Shown here in pieces: positions 49,601 through 61,613 of a stretch of DNA of 64,000 nt. The notes below the pieces were generated by a model. That model was not told the origin of the DNA. It did not search any database and saw only the letters and a list, made by a program, of their open reading frames with translations. Origin of the DNA: Caprella mutica (lineage: Eukaryota; Arthropoda; Malacostraca; Amphipoda; Caprellidae); assembly GCA_947561585.1 (NCBI GenBank), contig CANNZV010000338.1:273417-337416 (forward strand), given 5' to 3'. Both the position numbers and the translations under genes were made by a program. Every line of letters starts with the position of its first letter. Position 1 is the first letter of the stretch.

Positions 49601-51020
49601 CAGCAAAAGAGAATGAGAAGAGTATGTCATTCCATCTCCATATCCGATCAATCTTTGGAGTATTTGCAGTCATAAATTGCCATTAATGAGCTATAATTGG
49701 TAGTTAAAGAATGGTCCTGTGGTGAAACTCAACACTGAAAAATTCCCTGATAGCTTGATAAGAGTAATAGGGTTATCTAAATTCAAAATGGAAGAATGAA
49801 AGTGCTTATCATAGTGACCTCCATCACCCTTACTGTATTTTCATTATAGTACTCGATTAGGAAGATTGATTACAGTGGTCGTGATAACACAGGAAGAACC
49901 AACCAATAAGGATAGCAAATGGAAAGTTTGGATTTTATTGATAGAGCTCATGTTGATGGAAACTAATTAAATAGTTGGAGTTTTGCAACGAATTATGAAG
50001 AGCGGAACAATCGCGTTTTGTAGAAGTTGATTGTTTATCACAAAAGTCTACCTCTAGGTAGCCACTAGCCAAGTTATAATGCAACAATATCCCACTGTTT
50101 TGATCATATAAGGTTTGTAAACTTGGATCATATCTGCCTTGTAATACAAACCTGTCCTAATATTTAAATAAAATAACATTAGAATAATGATAGGTCCCAA
50201 CAAATTCCAATTAAGAGAAATGATACGCTTGTCCCAAATAAAATAGTGGCTTGGGCCGTTGATGATATCTTCTTAGTATGACTGAGCTATTTTTTCAAAC
50301 TCGTACTTTATATATAATTAAAAATATCATACCTTGAAACAATTACATATGTATCCCCTAATACCAACATAATTAATATAATAATCACAATAATTAAATA
50401 CATTCGTAAATCATCTTAGCTATAATTAATATCAATTAAAAACAAAGGCTCTTATAATTCACAGGGTGACTAAGTTATTTTCATTATTAACTTTTGCTAA
50501 TTACCATGAAAAGTATCACAGTAATTACCAATTGTGATTAATGTGAACTGCAATTAACATTTGGAAATCGAGAGAGATTAAAAAAAACAAATTGCAATAT
50601 ATTATTGGAGATGAGATACATCGTTTCATTAATAAAGCCTAATTAGATATTTCAAATTCATAAAAATGCAGTTGAAAATGTTTAAATATTTTCAGAAATG
50701 ATCATAGGTATTCGCAACATATTTTTGACAGCAGGAAAACATAAATTATAAGATATTATTTTTTTAGCTGAACAATGTGTCATAAAATAACACTTTTAAT
50801 GGCTACCTAATTTAAATGTGACAGGTTTAATTTTCTCGTATAATTTGAAGTCAATCGATTCTATAATTTGTGTTCTATTGCATAACTATAACCAGTTTGT
50901 GAGATGAATTACCTATAATTACACATCAGAATTTATGGAAATGAAATAACAGCATTAATGAAAACAAAAAATACGAAAAAAATTGTGGTAAATAACAAAT
51001 ATAAGATAATAAATTTTTAT
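46627..51020. other. AT-rich non-coding stretch
   Basis: No supported gene. 48,180-48,470 is GC-richer; its minus strand holds a roughly 49-codon frame (contains GLYLTNREDNLLLANSRLSQ) of no known family. 50,150-51,000 is very AT-rich. Confidence 0.45.
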
Positions 51021-51893
51021 GATAGTACATCATCACAGTGACTCTTTTCTCTGATAGTACATCATCACAGTGACTCTTTTCTCTGATAGTACATCATCAC
51101 AGTGACTCTTTTCTCTGATAGTACACCATCACAGTGACTCTTTTCTCTGATAGTACATCATCACTGTGACTCTTTTCTCTGATAGTACATCATCACAGTG
51201 ACTCGTTTCTCTGATAGTACATCATCACAGTGACTCTTTTCTCTGATAGTACATCATCACAATGACTCTTTTCTCTGATAGTACATCATCACAGTGACTC
51301 TTTTCTCTGATAGTACACCATCACAGTGACTCTTTTCTCTGATAGTACATCATCACAGTGACTCTTTTCTCTGATAGTACATCATCACAGTGACTCTTTT
51401 TTCTGACAGTACATCATCACAGTGACTCTTTTCTCTGATAGTACATCATCACAGTGACTCTTTTCTCTGATAGTACATCATCACAATGACTCTTTTCTCT
51501 GATAGTACATCATCACAGTGACTCTTTTCTCTGATAGTACATCATCACAGTGACTATTTTCTCTGATAGTACATCATCACAGTGACTCTTTTCTCTGATA
51601 GTACATCATCACAGTGACTCTTTTCTCTGATAGTACATCATCACAGTGACTCTTTCCTCTGATAGTACATCATCACAGTTACTCTTTTCTCTGATAGTAC
51701 ATCATCACATTGACTCTTTACTCTGATAGTACATCATCACAGTGACTCTTTACTCTGATAGTACATCATCACAGTGACTCTTTTCTCTGATAGTACATCA
51801 TCACAGTGACTCTTTCCTCTGATAGTACATCATCACAGTGACTCTTTTCTCTGATAGTACATCATCACAGTCGCTTTTTGCTGATGGTACAAA
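51021..51893. repeat. 32-bp minisatellite, about 27 copies, locus 2
   Basis: The same unit as at 23,858 (GATAGTACATCATCACAGTG, ACTCTTTTCTCT) in the same orientation, about 25 kb away. It carries its own private variants, for example GTACACCATC at 51,121 and 51,313 (six units apart), while the locus-1 CTCATAGTAC and ATCAAAATGAC variants are absent. The last unit is degraded (CAGTCGCTTTTTGCTGATGG). I see no shared flanking sequence with locus 1. Confidence 0.97.
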
Positions 51894-52310
51894 ATGGTAA
51901 CTGGAGTAATAATGCACCCATACACGCGAAGCCCTCAAGCAATTGTCGACATTGACTTCTAATGTGCAGGTACCCCACACACATAAACATTCATAAATTT
52001 GGAAAAAAGTCTAGACGTTTCATTCTGAAGAAAAAAAGACAAAAACTGAATGTGAAACTTGACATGCAGAAACAAATCCGGTTTCTCGACAATAGCAAAT
52101 CTGACTTTATAATTGTCTGTACGGGAATACCAACAGAATATTTCGTGTGGACCATTGAACTTAAATAAGCAAACTCTGAACATCAGCAGAAGTTGCAGTT
52201 CGTTATGGTTCACAGTGAGTGAGTTTGGGATGGTCTGAAGATAATATGGTCTTGTGATCTCCATAAAATGTCAGAAAGTGTGAACTCTGAGTGGAGTAGA
52301 GAGTGAGGAA
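51894..52310. other. Non-coding stretch with overlapping ORFs
   Basis: Opposed ORFs (51,962-52,168 plus, 51,959-52,264 minus) cover the same bases. Neither shows a motif that I know. Confidence 0.35.
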
Positions 52311-52475
52311 ATGGCTGGGAGAAGCCTTAGTCATCTTAAGGTGATTTACTGCCGTCAAAAGGAGTTGGGATGCGATGAGAATATTGAGGGGATATCCAAG
52401 AGTGACGCACTGAGAATGTACAAACGATATCTACTTATGACGCATCGGGAATATTCTAGAATTATACAGTTATAA
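52311..52475 (+). CDS. Unrecognised 54-residue ORF, possible exon
   Basis: ATG GCT GGG in a good context (GAGGAAATGG) runs to a TAA at 52473. The translation includes MAGRSLSHLKVIYCRQKELG and ISKSDALRMYKRYLLMTHRE, which looks strongly protein-like compared with its surroundings, and the local GC is raised. The frame is also open for a few codons upstream of the ATG. No domain is recognised and no clear splice sites confirm it. It could be a small protein, one exon, or a relic. Confidence 0.3.
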   Translation: MAGRSLSHLKVIYCRQKELGCDENIEGISKSDALRMYKRYLLMTHREYSRIIQL

Positions 52476-53307
52476 TTAGGGTTGTGAATTAATATGCTTT
52501 TATAATCACAGATCTTGATAATATAATAGATATGAAATTGTATCGACTATTATACACCGCTGGTTTAGAACGATTCAATACTGTTTAACTCTCTTCTGTC
52601 TATAATATTCTCTGGGTCTTCGATTTCAAAAGTATATTGTCACAACTTACAATTAACTGACAATCTTCATAGTATTTCATATTATTCCAAGTCTATCTAC
52701 TTGTAATATGCTAGTAATATTCTAAGTCTACCTACGTTCAATGAGTTAAATAGTGATGTATATACACACGTTCTACGCACAATATTGAAGTATATAACGT
52801 AGGATGCGATGGGTATGTATAATTTGTTAATGTTAGTGCAATGTACTGATAATGATTAATACAATTTATACGTATAATAGTAACTATGGAATTTGAAAAA
52901 TTTGTTCACAATAGTTGAAAAGTATCTTGAAGTACATTTCAGTCATAATATCCTAGAGTTAAAACTCTAACAAATACTAGATACTAGAAAAATTTAAATT
53001 TAAATGGAGTGCATTCAAACTAATTGGGTACATATTCTAATTATTAAATTCAAATGCTTACTATCATCGTATTTTTCGAATGAGTTATCCAATTTACTCA
53101 ACATCACAAAATCTAATTGCTAGCATTATGCATTGATTAAACAATTCTTAAACTTGTTTCCACAAATTCTCTACCTAAATTTCAGTTAATCGAAATTGCA
53201 ATAATAAATGATAGAAGATTTAGAACCGAATAGTGTAAATAGCGTTAGATCAGATAAAGACTCCCTGCAGTGTTGATTGAAACAATTCGGGTCTTTTAGA
53301 TCTCTAA
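52476..53307. other. AT-rich non-coding stretch
   Basis: Only a short direct repeat (AAGTCTAYCTAC at about 52,689 and 52,725). Nothing else is supported. Confidence 0.5.
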
Positions 53308-53553
53308 ATTAAACTGAACAACTCCAAATATTATGGAAAATGTCTGGGTGCCCCGAAGCGTTTAAAGAATTGCCCCTTCCGAAAGATAACTCTTATGTTC
53401 AATGGACCGGAGAGACAACAGAAGATTATACACCATAAGCAGAAACACAAACAATCCAAAGTCATGAAAAACAATCTCCTGTTTCATTGGAGTCAGATTA
53501 ATGACACCGATAACTGCAAAGAAGTTTGTCTCTTTTGGAGATATCACTCCTAA
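53308..53553 (+). CDS. Unrecognised open frame of 81 codons
   Basis: Open from after a TAA (53305-53307) to a TAA at 53551. The first ATG (53,395) gives 52 residues, including MFNGPERQQKIIHHKQKHKQ and SQINDTDNCKEVCLFWRYHS. A second plus frame (53,340-53,438, starting MSGCPEAFKELPLPKDNSYV) and a minus frame are open over the same bases, so the region is simply stop-poor and GC-richer. It could be an old coding relic. No family is recognised. Confidence 0.18.
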   Translation: MKLNNSKYYGKCLGAPKRLKNCPFRKITLMFNGPERQQKIIHHKQKHKQSKVMKNNLLFHWSQINDTDNCKEVCLFWRYHS

Positions 53554-55259
53554 GGTTTCTGATTTCTCTTATAATAATTCAATATGTAACTTTTTATATT
53601 GACTTTCTCCATTAGTGTATAATGCAATCAGAGATAATCTAGTTCTTAACATGTGTGTATTTATTTTGGGTATTATTAATCAATTGGATTTTGGAAATTT
53701 TGGAAAAATTTATCTTAAATTTAGTAAAATTTTATTGGAGTCCATTAATTAATTTTGAATAAAATAATTATTTGCTATTTTTACCATTTTAATTTTAGTT
53801 TATCCATTATATCTTATTTAAAATAGTATGTGTTGTTGTAGATGCACATTCAAATATTTGTCTAATCAGCTTAGCTTTATCCTTCATTTCTCTTTTCATA
53901 TGAGTTTTGAAAATAGTTTTTGTGGAATTTTCCGGTTATTTTATTTTATATGTTCATATGTTTTCAAGAATTAATTTTCTCAATATTTATATAATATTAC
54001 TCAAATTTATTTTATTAATTTTTTTTTCAATTTAAATAAATAATCATTTTTCCCATCATTGTAAACGAATTCAACTAAATTATAGTTACAATTATTCTAA
54101 TTCAAACCAATTATTCAGAGTTTTAATGAATAATCATTTAAAATGAATTCTCATTTATATTTAATGAGTAAAGATTAAAACCAAAGAGGATTGGAAAATG
54201 AAGTGAAAACTCAAAATAATTCCAAAATGAGCGCTAAATCCTTCAAGAATTAAAATTCGTTGATATTTTCTAACTAAGGTAAAGATCATAAACATCTTAA
54301 TATTAAATAAACAGAAGAATAAAACTATTATCAGAGAGTAAATACGGATGGAAAGGACTTTTATTACCATATATAAATGTTTGAATTCAAAATAAATAAT
54401 TAACTTGATTTACGAAAACATTTTTTTTATTGCCTTTAAAAATAAATTGGAAAAAAAATTAAAATTAATCATAAAAAAAAAGTTTTAAAATTGAAAAGCG
54501 GTATCGATACTTCTTACAACAATCACTTATATGAAACCCATTAATAAATTCCATGTACCGGTAACTAACTCAGTGACGGTGATTGAGCAAAGGTACCTAG
54601 GTTTCCTTTTCACTTTCTCAATGGTAGGTGAAATAATATCACGTGCATCCTTTATGAGACTGGCAATTGTTTGTTTCAAATAGGCTGAGAACTGCATACT
54701 GTCATTAAACCACAAAATGTCAAAGTGATTAACAAAATAAGGACTTTCAGCTTGATGAGCATTTTGAGAAATATAAATTAGGATTTAACTGTTCTTTGGT
54801 AATTAAATTTGAAAAAAAGTGATCGTAAACTTAAGTGTCAGGGGTAAGGGCAATTTTCAAAAAACAAAATTTGAATCACCATTGTCACGGCATTATAATG
54901 AAGATAAAACAAAAATAATATGTCATCGTAAACTTAAGATTTTTAATTATTCAAATCCATATATAGAAAATAAATTTCCACCCTTCTATTAAAGTAAAAT
55001 TAAAAATAATAGATTAAAATACTAAAAGCGAAGTTTAAAAAGATAATATCTCCGAATATAGGAGAATCGCATGATTAAGTCGGTACGTAAATCCCTGTAT
55101 TATAGTACACCTCGTATCTATTCTTCCAAGAATGCAGGAATTCTCTTAAAACAAGTTAAAGTAAGTATATGAAGTCTTCCCTGACCTGCTTATCAGCAAA
55201 TAGTACAACCCAGATTTAGACAGCAAGCAGTTGTTTCCTGGTCGTGCAAGACTACTCTC
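53554..55259. other. AT-rich non-coding stretch
   Basis: Very AT-rich at 53,640-54,500. No supported feature. Confidence 0.5.
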
Positions 55260-55620
55260 CTACACTTCCTCGTAACCTAACCAGTCTGCGTAGAAGTGAT
55301 GCAGCCAACGTCGCTGATTCGCGATCCGCATATCCACAGTAACAGGTTTGAAAACTTGCTTTTTATTGGTCATACTACATAGCCATGGACTTAAAGGAAT
55401 AAACACACAATGGATAAATAGGGTCGTAAATATCACTGGATAGCCATTTTCTAACATGGCTATCTCCAGTGAACAGGCTCTGGTGTTTGCATGCAGTCTC
55501 CTCTGATTGCCAATAGATAAAGTCTCTTGTGGGATTTAAAAATTCTACTAAAACGGAAAATATTGAACATTTCAGAGAAATATTGGTGGAGAGTTTTAAG
55601 AAAGTAAAGATATTACATAC

Positions 55621-55681
55621 CGTGATTGTTGCAGCAGAGTTCATAGTTGTAGGCAAACTTTTGGTGGTATAATCCATGTTG
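55621..55681 (-). other. Candidate 61-nt exon
   Basis: On the minus strand TATCGCTTCTGTCTTGTTCAG (a good pyrimidine-rich acceptor) is followed by 61 nt and then the donor GTATGTAATA. The segment is open and reads MDYTTKSLPTTMNSAATIT. The frame continues open through the donor as part of a 110-codon minus ORF (55,375-55,707, beginning at a GTG), so splicing is not required for openness. No family is recognised, and chance is possible. Confidence 0.25.
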
Positions 55682-55707
55682 CTGAACAAGACAGAAGCGA
55701 TAGTCAC

Positions 55708-58700
55708 TAATAGACAATTTACACAATTCGAATATCAGGAATCAGTTATTCATTTACATGTTTATTCCAGATAACGATAAAATTGCACAACTAATAAATT
55801 GCACGCTAAAATTTTACGTTAACTTTTGCAGAGCTATCGAAACCTTCGTGGGTTGCGAAACGCCACTAGTAGTTAAAATTAATATTGCAGGGTATTATAG
55901 CAAAGGTATTTGAATCATCTGGAAATAAATTATTTCATTAAAGTACCATATCCCACTGGAAATTGTATTGTCCAGAACAAGTTTTATTAAACAATCCAAG
56001 AAAAGCCAATGAATATGATTTGTCATCTCGCCATATTGTTTACAATTCAAAATGAATGAAACTGTTCATTTCAAAGCAAAAACATCTTGCCGCATGATCA
56101 AACCGCTCAAACAGGTCTCGCGTTCCCAGTTGTAAAGTAGTAGTTTCCTCTTGACGAGAGAAGTGCCACAAGGAAGGGTTTTACACATTAACGATACTAG
56201 ATTTCTTCAGGGACTTCTCCATACGCATCCATTCACAAGAACAAGATCTGAAGCTCGTACAACAGGTAGGCAGCACAAAAGATCTACATTTTGTGCATGT
56301 CATCGCGCAAAGTCACTTCGCAAATACTGGGATGACGCGCCTCTGATTCTAAAGGTCACAAAAGTTGCTTGCAGGTGGTATTGACCACAGCTCCGGTGAG
56401 AAAAACCAAAGATGAGTCATGACTAGTACACAAGTCGTTAATTCTGCTTAAAAAACGTAATGGAGAGTAATTTAATAGATTGCACTGAAGGCATTGACCG
56501 ATAAAGACACAAGGTTTTCGTATTTCTTATGCGGATAGTACCGGTGTATGGGTCAGTAGGGTTTTAGGCTGATCACCTTTATGTTAGGTTATCTATTTTG
56601 CTGATTTTATTCGAAATTACAAAATAAATTTCTTTGATTATACGTTATTAGTTTTTAAATCCAAAAACGAAATTTAGTGAAAAAAGTATTTGATTCAAAA
56701 TCCTATTCATTTAAAAAAAAATTGCTTCACTATCTTCTAGGAATTGCAAATCCGTCTTAAAAATATGAACAAAACAGATGACATATCACAGTTAATTATG
56801 CGAAGCTTCTTAAGCAGGCATTAAATATAATTGAGGAGCCAATAATATTATAGATAAAAAAAAAAGAAGTTTGAGTCTATAAGCTAACCGGTTAAGCTGT
56901 CATAGCCGGGAGCATAACCGAGTGTCTAGGATTGGTCGGCTGGACCACTCGTCTCAACTGCTGGAATTGCGAAGTCAAGAATCACACCCTCACTCACTCG
57001 ACTCTAGTTTGAAACTGGGGGCAGCGTTCACCCGCAAGTGCCTCGCAGCTTCTTCTTCCAATGGCTTCCAAAGTAATCACTGGCGGCTGTGCGTCGCAGG
57101 CATTTAACCCTTTTCAATCTCGGGGCACATGGAAGAGACACCTGTAACGTATACTACGAACACATGGCTTGCGCAATTCAGGTAACTAAGATCTAAAGAT
57201 ACGCACACCCAGACTTCAATTGATAAGAAGCATGTACACTTGGGAAACAGTGTACGACTACAGGAACTACTAGAACCAATTTGTGATACTCGTAATTTAT
57301 ATCGACTGGATATACACGTGAGAAGTTGGTTCAGATAGAACTGCTAAATCTTTTATTCATATATATTGTTCATTGAACCGAGAATATTTATAGCTTAACC
57401 TGATAATATTTCTTCGATAGCTTGATAGCAATCACAAGAAAAACTTAATTACCTGCTTAATATTAAACTACAGCTCTGGTCGAAATAGATTTAATGAGTT
57501 TGCAAGAGAAATTCAAAGTATATATAGCAATTTGATAACATAGACAATTTATAAAATCATAAATAGTGTTCTGCTTCTTGTTCCAAATCATATAATTATA
57601 ATGGAGGTCAGAATTAACCATCAATTATCTTCTTATAATCTATAATTAACATCAAAGCTTTAAGAGGACCGAACGGTGATCATGTTTGAAACATGATATG
57701 TACCTCCTAGGTTCTACAGGGTAACGGTTTGACATACTCTCGTTTACTTTGTGATGATTCCAGTTTTTCTTATTTTCTTAACGTGATAATTACGGTAAAA
57801 TGATATTGTTGAATTAAAAATCCGTATTGAAGAAATAAGGATAGGTTACAGGATATGGCGTATAAAATAAAAACATTCAATATCCCCATTAGCGGAGAGT
57901 ACGAAATATAACTGGTTCTGTATGAACCTATCAATTTGACTAGGTAGAAGTAATCATTCAAATGAAAAACTAGGTTTCGTTTTACAGTACGACTGAGTCA
58001 TTATGTAAGTAATTTAATTCAAATCATCTATGTGTATTAGAAGAATTTTTTTGTGAAGGGACAGAATAATAAAAAAAAATACGTAGATTTGGTATAAATT
58101 TCTGTGTTTTGATGACATGAGACTATACAAATAAGTCATCAAATTCGTAGTTATAATAAAGGACTGTTAGTGCCTCATAATGATAAGAGTTTACCTATCA
58201 TTTCTCCATCTTTCATGTACGAATGACATAAAAAGCTAAATGACAATATCAAAAATCTAATAACAGCTCAGTGGAGACGATCTCCAAAGTTTTCTCCATT
58301 TAATTGACCAAATCAACCATATAAACTGCGTGTCACGTTTTTTGCAGGTTTGAGTTGTTTTTAAATCCGTGAGGTATGTACATAATTTTGAGTTTCCAAG
58401 TTGCACCCTTAGAATATGAGCTGGTACCAAAGTTGCAAAGTGGTAATTTATTCTGTATTAGGTTTAATTCATTAATTTATTTTCTGTCATTAGTTTTCTT
58501 GACACCCTTTAATGTTTACCGTCAGAATCTGGAAAAATATCGAATTATTCGAAGTTGCAGAAGGTTGTTCGTTACAGAGTTTGACAATGAAACCGAGTCA
58601 CGAAAGATGAAAACTTGAATAATCATCTTATTAAGAAGATAATCAAGGAGAAACGAAGCCATGTAACTAATCCTGAGACGAAAATTTAAGCATGAATGAT

Positions 58701-59293
58701 TGTTTTCTGTTTCGAGAATTATAGAGGAAATTAAAAAAGTACAAGGTTTCCTGGAAATAATTTTTGAAAAAGGTGAAACGTTTTTCAATTCTAACACTGA
58801 TAACAAATAATAAAACTTAATTTTGTTATGCTTAATACATCGTGAACACACTGTGGAAGTGGTCAGGCTTTCACGGACACCAAATAAAAAAAAAATATTG
58901 ATCGCATAGAATTGAATCAATTTCATATCTCCTAGAGTATAAACCTAATATAAAGAGTAATGGAGTAGCTTAACTCGATTTAAAAAAAATAAGAAGATAA
59001 AAAACTATTAACTAAGTAGTAGCGTATCAAAGTTTTTTTTTTGTCCAACAATTACTTTAACTTTAATCTGTTATCAGTTCTTGTAGTAATTGTAAATACT
59101 TCATTTTCAATTTCAATGTAAAACCATCAACAATCTGAAGAAAAATAATTAGTTGAATAATGTTAGTAGGTTCCTGAAATGAATAGTTATTCAATTCATG
59201 ATTTGGGTTATTTAGTGTGAAATTATGAACTGTATGACTATTTATTTTTTACATCTCATTCTACGTATGTACCAACCAACACATTTATCTTCA
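55708..59293. other. Mixed stretch with GC-richer islands
   Basis: 56,150-56,400 and 56,900-57,130 are GC-richer and hold ORFs of 77 and 61 codons without recognisable motifs. GCTAACCGGTTAAGC at 56,883-56,897 is an imperfect palindrome. ATCATGTTT/AAACATGAT forms a hairpin at 57,679-57,697. The minus ORF at 58,522-58,926 (134 codons) is AT-biased and overlapped by an opposite ORF. Confidence 0.4.
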
Positions 59294-59339
59294 CACGTGA
59301 CTCCCAGACCTGCTGATTGGCTCAAAAGTGCTGACGTCA
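59294..59339. promoter_or_regulatory. Candidate promoter/enhancer module: E-box, CCAAT, CRE
   Basis: Within 46 bp lie CACGTG (59294-59299, E-box), ATTGG (59316-59320, inverted CCAAT box inside TGATTGGCT) and the full palindromic CRE TGACGTCA (59332-59339). This occurs in a GC-richer patch (about 59,285-59,400) surrounded by AT-rich DNA. CCAAT plus CRE at this spacing is typical of core-proximal promoters. No gene is confirmed nearby; the nearest plus-strand ORF (59,685-59,963) has no recognised motif. Confidence 0.4.
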
Positions 59340-60148
59340 CGCTCCATTCCTTGGAGCATTAGGACAAAAGATAAGGCTACTCCCATAATCTTTTTACTGT
59401 GGTATACGCTTGCACATTTTCGATATACTGATATTAAAAGCGGTAAAATAGTTTTAAAGAGATTATATTAAGCCTAACCAAGTGTTTAATTACTTTTTCG
59501 CAATAAATTTAAATAAGTAAATATTTCGAAATTTATGCGACAAATTTTTAATCATGATAATTATTAAGTTTTTCTGCAGTGCTTGGAATTAGGGATGGTC
59601 TTCTTTTCATTTTTTACCGTTACTTGCAGTTTTAGAGGAAATCACCAGAGTTATACTGTTCAAATCAAAGGTTTTTAAATTTTTGTGTTATGTAGACTTA
59701 TCGTCTTTATTTACTATTACCTCTTATATTCAACTCTAATCTGTGAGTTTGGTTATAGGTGTTTGTGCCATTTTTGTCACATTACTTGGTACGCGACTGT
59801 ATTCAGTAGCTTTTCTGCATCCATGGGCTTTCCACCGACTGAATATAGGCGTCTTCGTTCATTAAGCCATTCACCTACTAGTTGTATTAGTTTGTCGCCT
59901 AATTTTAACAAATGTGGCCATAAAAGAATTGTATTATTTTATAGATTAAACAATGAGAATTAAAGAGAGGATGTGCACCTAATTTTAATTTGAAATATTT
60001 TAACATTATGTGATAAAAAAAATTCCATTAGGTAATGATAAAAAATATGTCATTTTAAATCAGATTATATTTACAAATTGGAAAATTAAACTTGTTCTTC
60101 AAAAGTAATACATGTATAAAATTACACTACGTTTTACAAATATATGGT

Positions 60149-60398
60149 GCGTTCAGTGGAGGAGGGGCCTAAGCCGTAAAACTGGAAAATGAAGTTTTTC
60201 TGGTATCTCATCCTTGTAACTAAAATTCAATCCCCAGCATTGCCATTGTTCCATAAGTATTTTATAGACACATAGTCAAGAGTACTATAAATTGACCGTT
60301 ATTTCTCTGTAAACCTCCTAGTATCAATATACAAGCTTTGGGTGCTTATCGTGAACAATTTCAAAATGTGGTGTAGATCCTTCCTCCACCGAACGTGT
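60149..60398. mobile_element. Candidate TIR element
   Basis: GCGTTCAGTGGAGGAGGGGC at the left and ATCCTTCCTCCACCGAACGT at the right are imperfect inverted repeats about 250 bp apart. No ORF lies between them. The target duplication is not evident, so the exact boundaries are uncertain. Confidence 0.45.
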
Positions 60399-60654
60399 CA
60401 TATGCATCATATATCCAACCTTAGGTAAATACAAAACATACTGCTCACGTAAAGAAATTTGCTGTCCATTTAGAATCTGGGGGCTTAGATAATGAAATAA
60501 TGTATACCTTACTGAATTTACCTGTGTATGATTTTATTGGCTTTGAATATACCTAAGATTACAATATATACGGAATAGTGAAGGTAAAGAAATACTAAAA
60601 TCCTAAGGTTAAAAAACCAAATGCTCAAGAGCCCAAGCAGCAGTTTTTTGAACG

Positions 60655-60945
60655 TTGCTTTTAATCATGTATACAAACCAGCCTCGTAGGGTCACAAAAA
60701 GTCAATTTCCCTATATGCCTCCACTGACAAATAGGTACAAGAAACTAAGGTTTGATTGGAGTAGGTCTTACATTGAGCAAGACAATATGAAGTTAATGGT
60801 GTTCACAGGCGAAACTAAAGCAACTCAATGTATGGATTTGATGGATGGTCCAAAGAATTGGTTTTAGATTGGAAGAAACAGTGCCATCTTTTTGTGTCCA
60901 TCAAGTAAAAGGTTTAAATGATGTGGGCTGAAATCAGTCAAGCGA
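60655..60945 (+). pseudogene. Tc1-like transposase relic, catalytic Asp lost
   Basis: A 71-codon frame (60,655-60,867, no good ATG context) carries LTNRYKKLRFDWSRSYIEQD, then KLMVFTGETKATQC and DGPKNWF. This follows the Tc1/mariner transposase core around the first catalytic aspartate, where a K/R-rich helix and a W..D.W-type segment lead into V-x-F-(S/T)-D-E-(S/T)-K and then DG...W. Here the aspartate position reads Gly (GGC at 60,808-60,810), one transition from GAC. A stop follows at 60,868, and a +1 frame at 60,899 continues with HQVKGLNDVG, resembling the usual downstream segment. It is dead by mutation, stop and frameshift. The rest of the protein was not found. Confidence 0.7.
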
Positions 60946-61613
60946 TTATATTATTAAATTGTTTCGATTACTGTTCACTTTTTAGTTAAGATGTTGTTCA
61001 TTGGTTTGTTCTCCTGAGTTTGACATCTCATGAAAAACTTAAATTCGTGAAAGATCCTTTTTTTCATATTCCGCTTGGCAGCTATAGAGCTACAGAAGAA
61101 TATCTTACTAAACTGAAATTCAAAACTCAGATGTTTGTTAAGTGAAAATTAAACAAGCAGACCTTAGTACCTATCATAATGTTATTTTGAATGTTAAAAA
61201 AATACCCTAGAACCAAACTATCAATATCTCAAAATGAAACATATTTGGACATTTAATTATTTATGAAAAAAAAGTTGTAATTTTTTATGCAAGATTTCAT
61301 ATTTGAAATTTGAAAGTATCTGAAATTAAACAACTCATACAAAATTTATAAACAGAAAATAGATTCCGTTTAAAGATTTTCCTATTAATTTTTATGCAGA
61401 ATTATGAAGAATTCTCATATCCTCTTAGAACTATAAAGAATAATAATTATTTTTGGTTGAATCTAGTGCTTTTTTTGGTGATTTTTTTTAAATACAATTG
61501 CCCATTATAAGAGTTCAATTATTATGCAACCTATATTAAATTCGAAACTAGTTGCAAATAGATCACGATTAAATTTTGCCCGTCAATCAATAGATTATTG
61601 TACTAATTTGGAT

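Noticed and set aside
56151..56384. REVPQGRVL resembling the reverse transcriptase VPQGS motif
   Set aside because: The residues that follow do not continue the RT pattern, and no upstream RT block was found.
58522..58926. 134-codon minus ORF
   Set aside because: AT-biased residues, an overlapping opposite ORF, no motif and no start or splice support.
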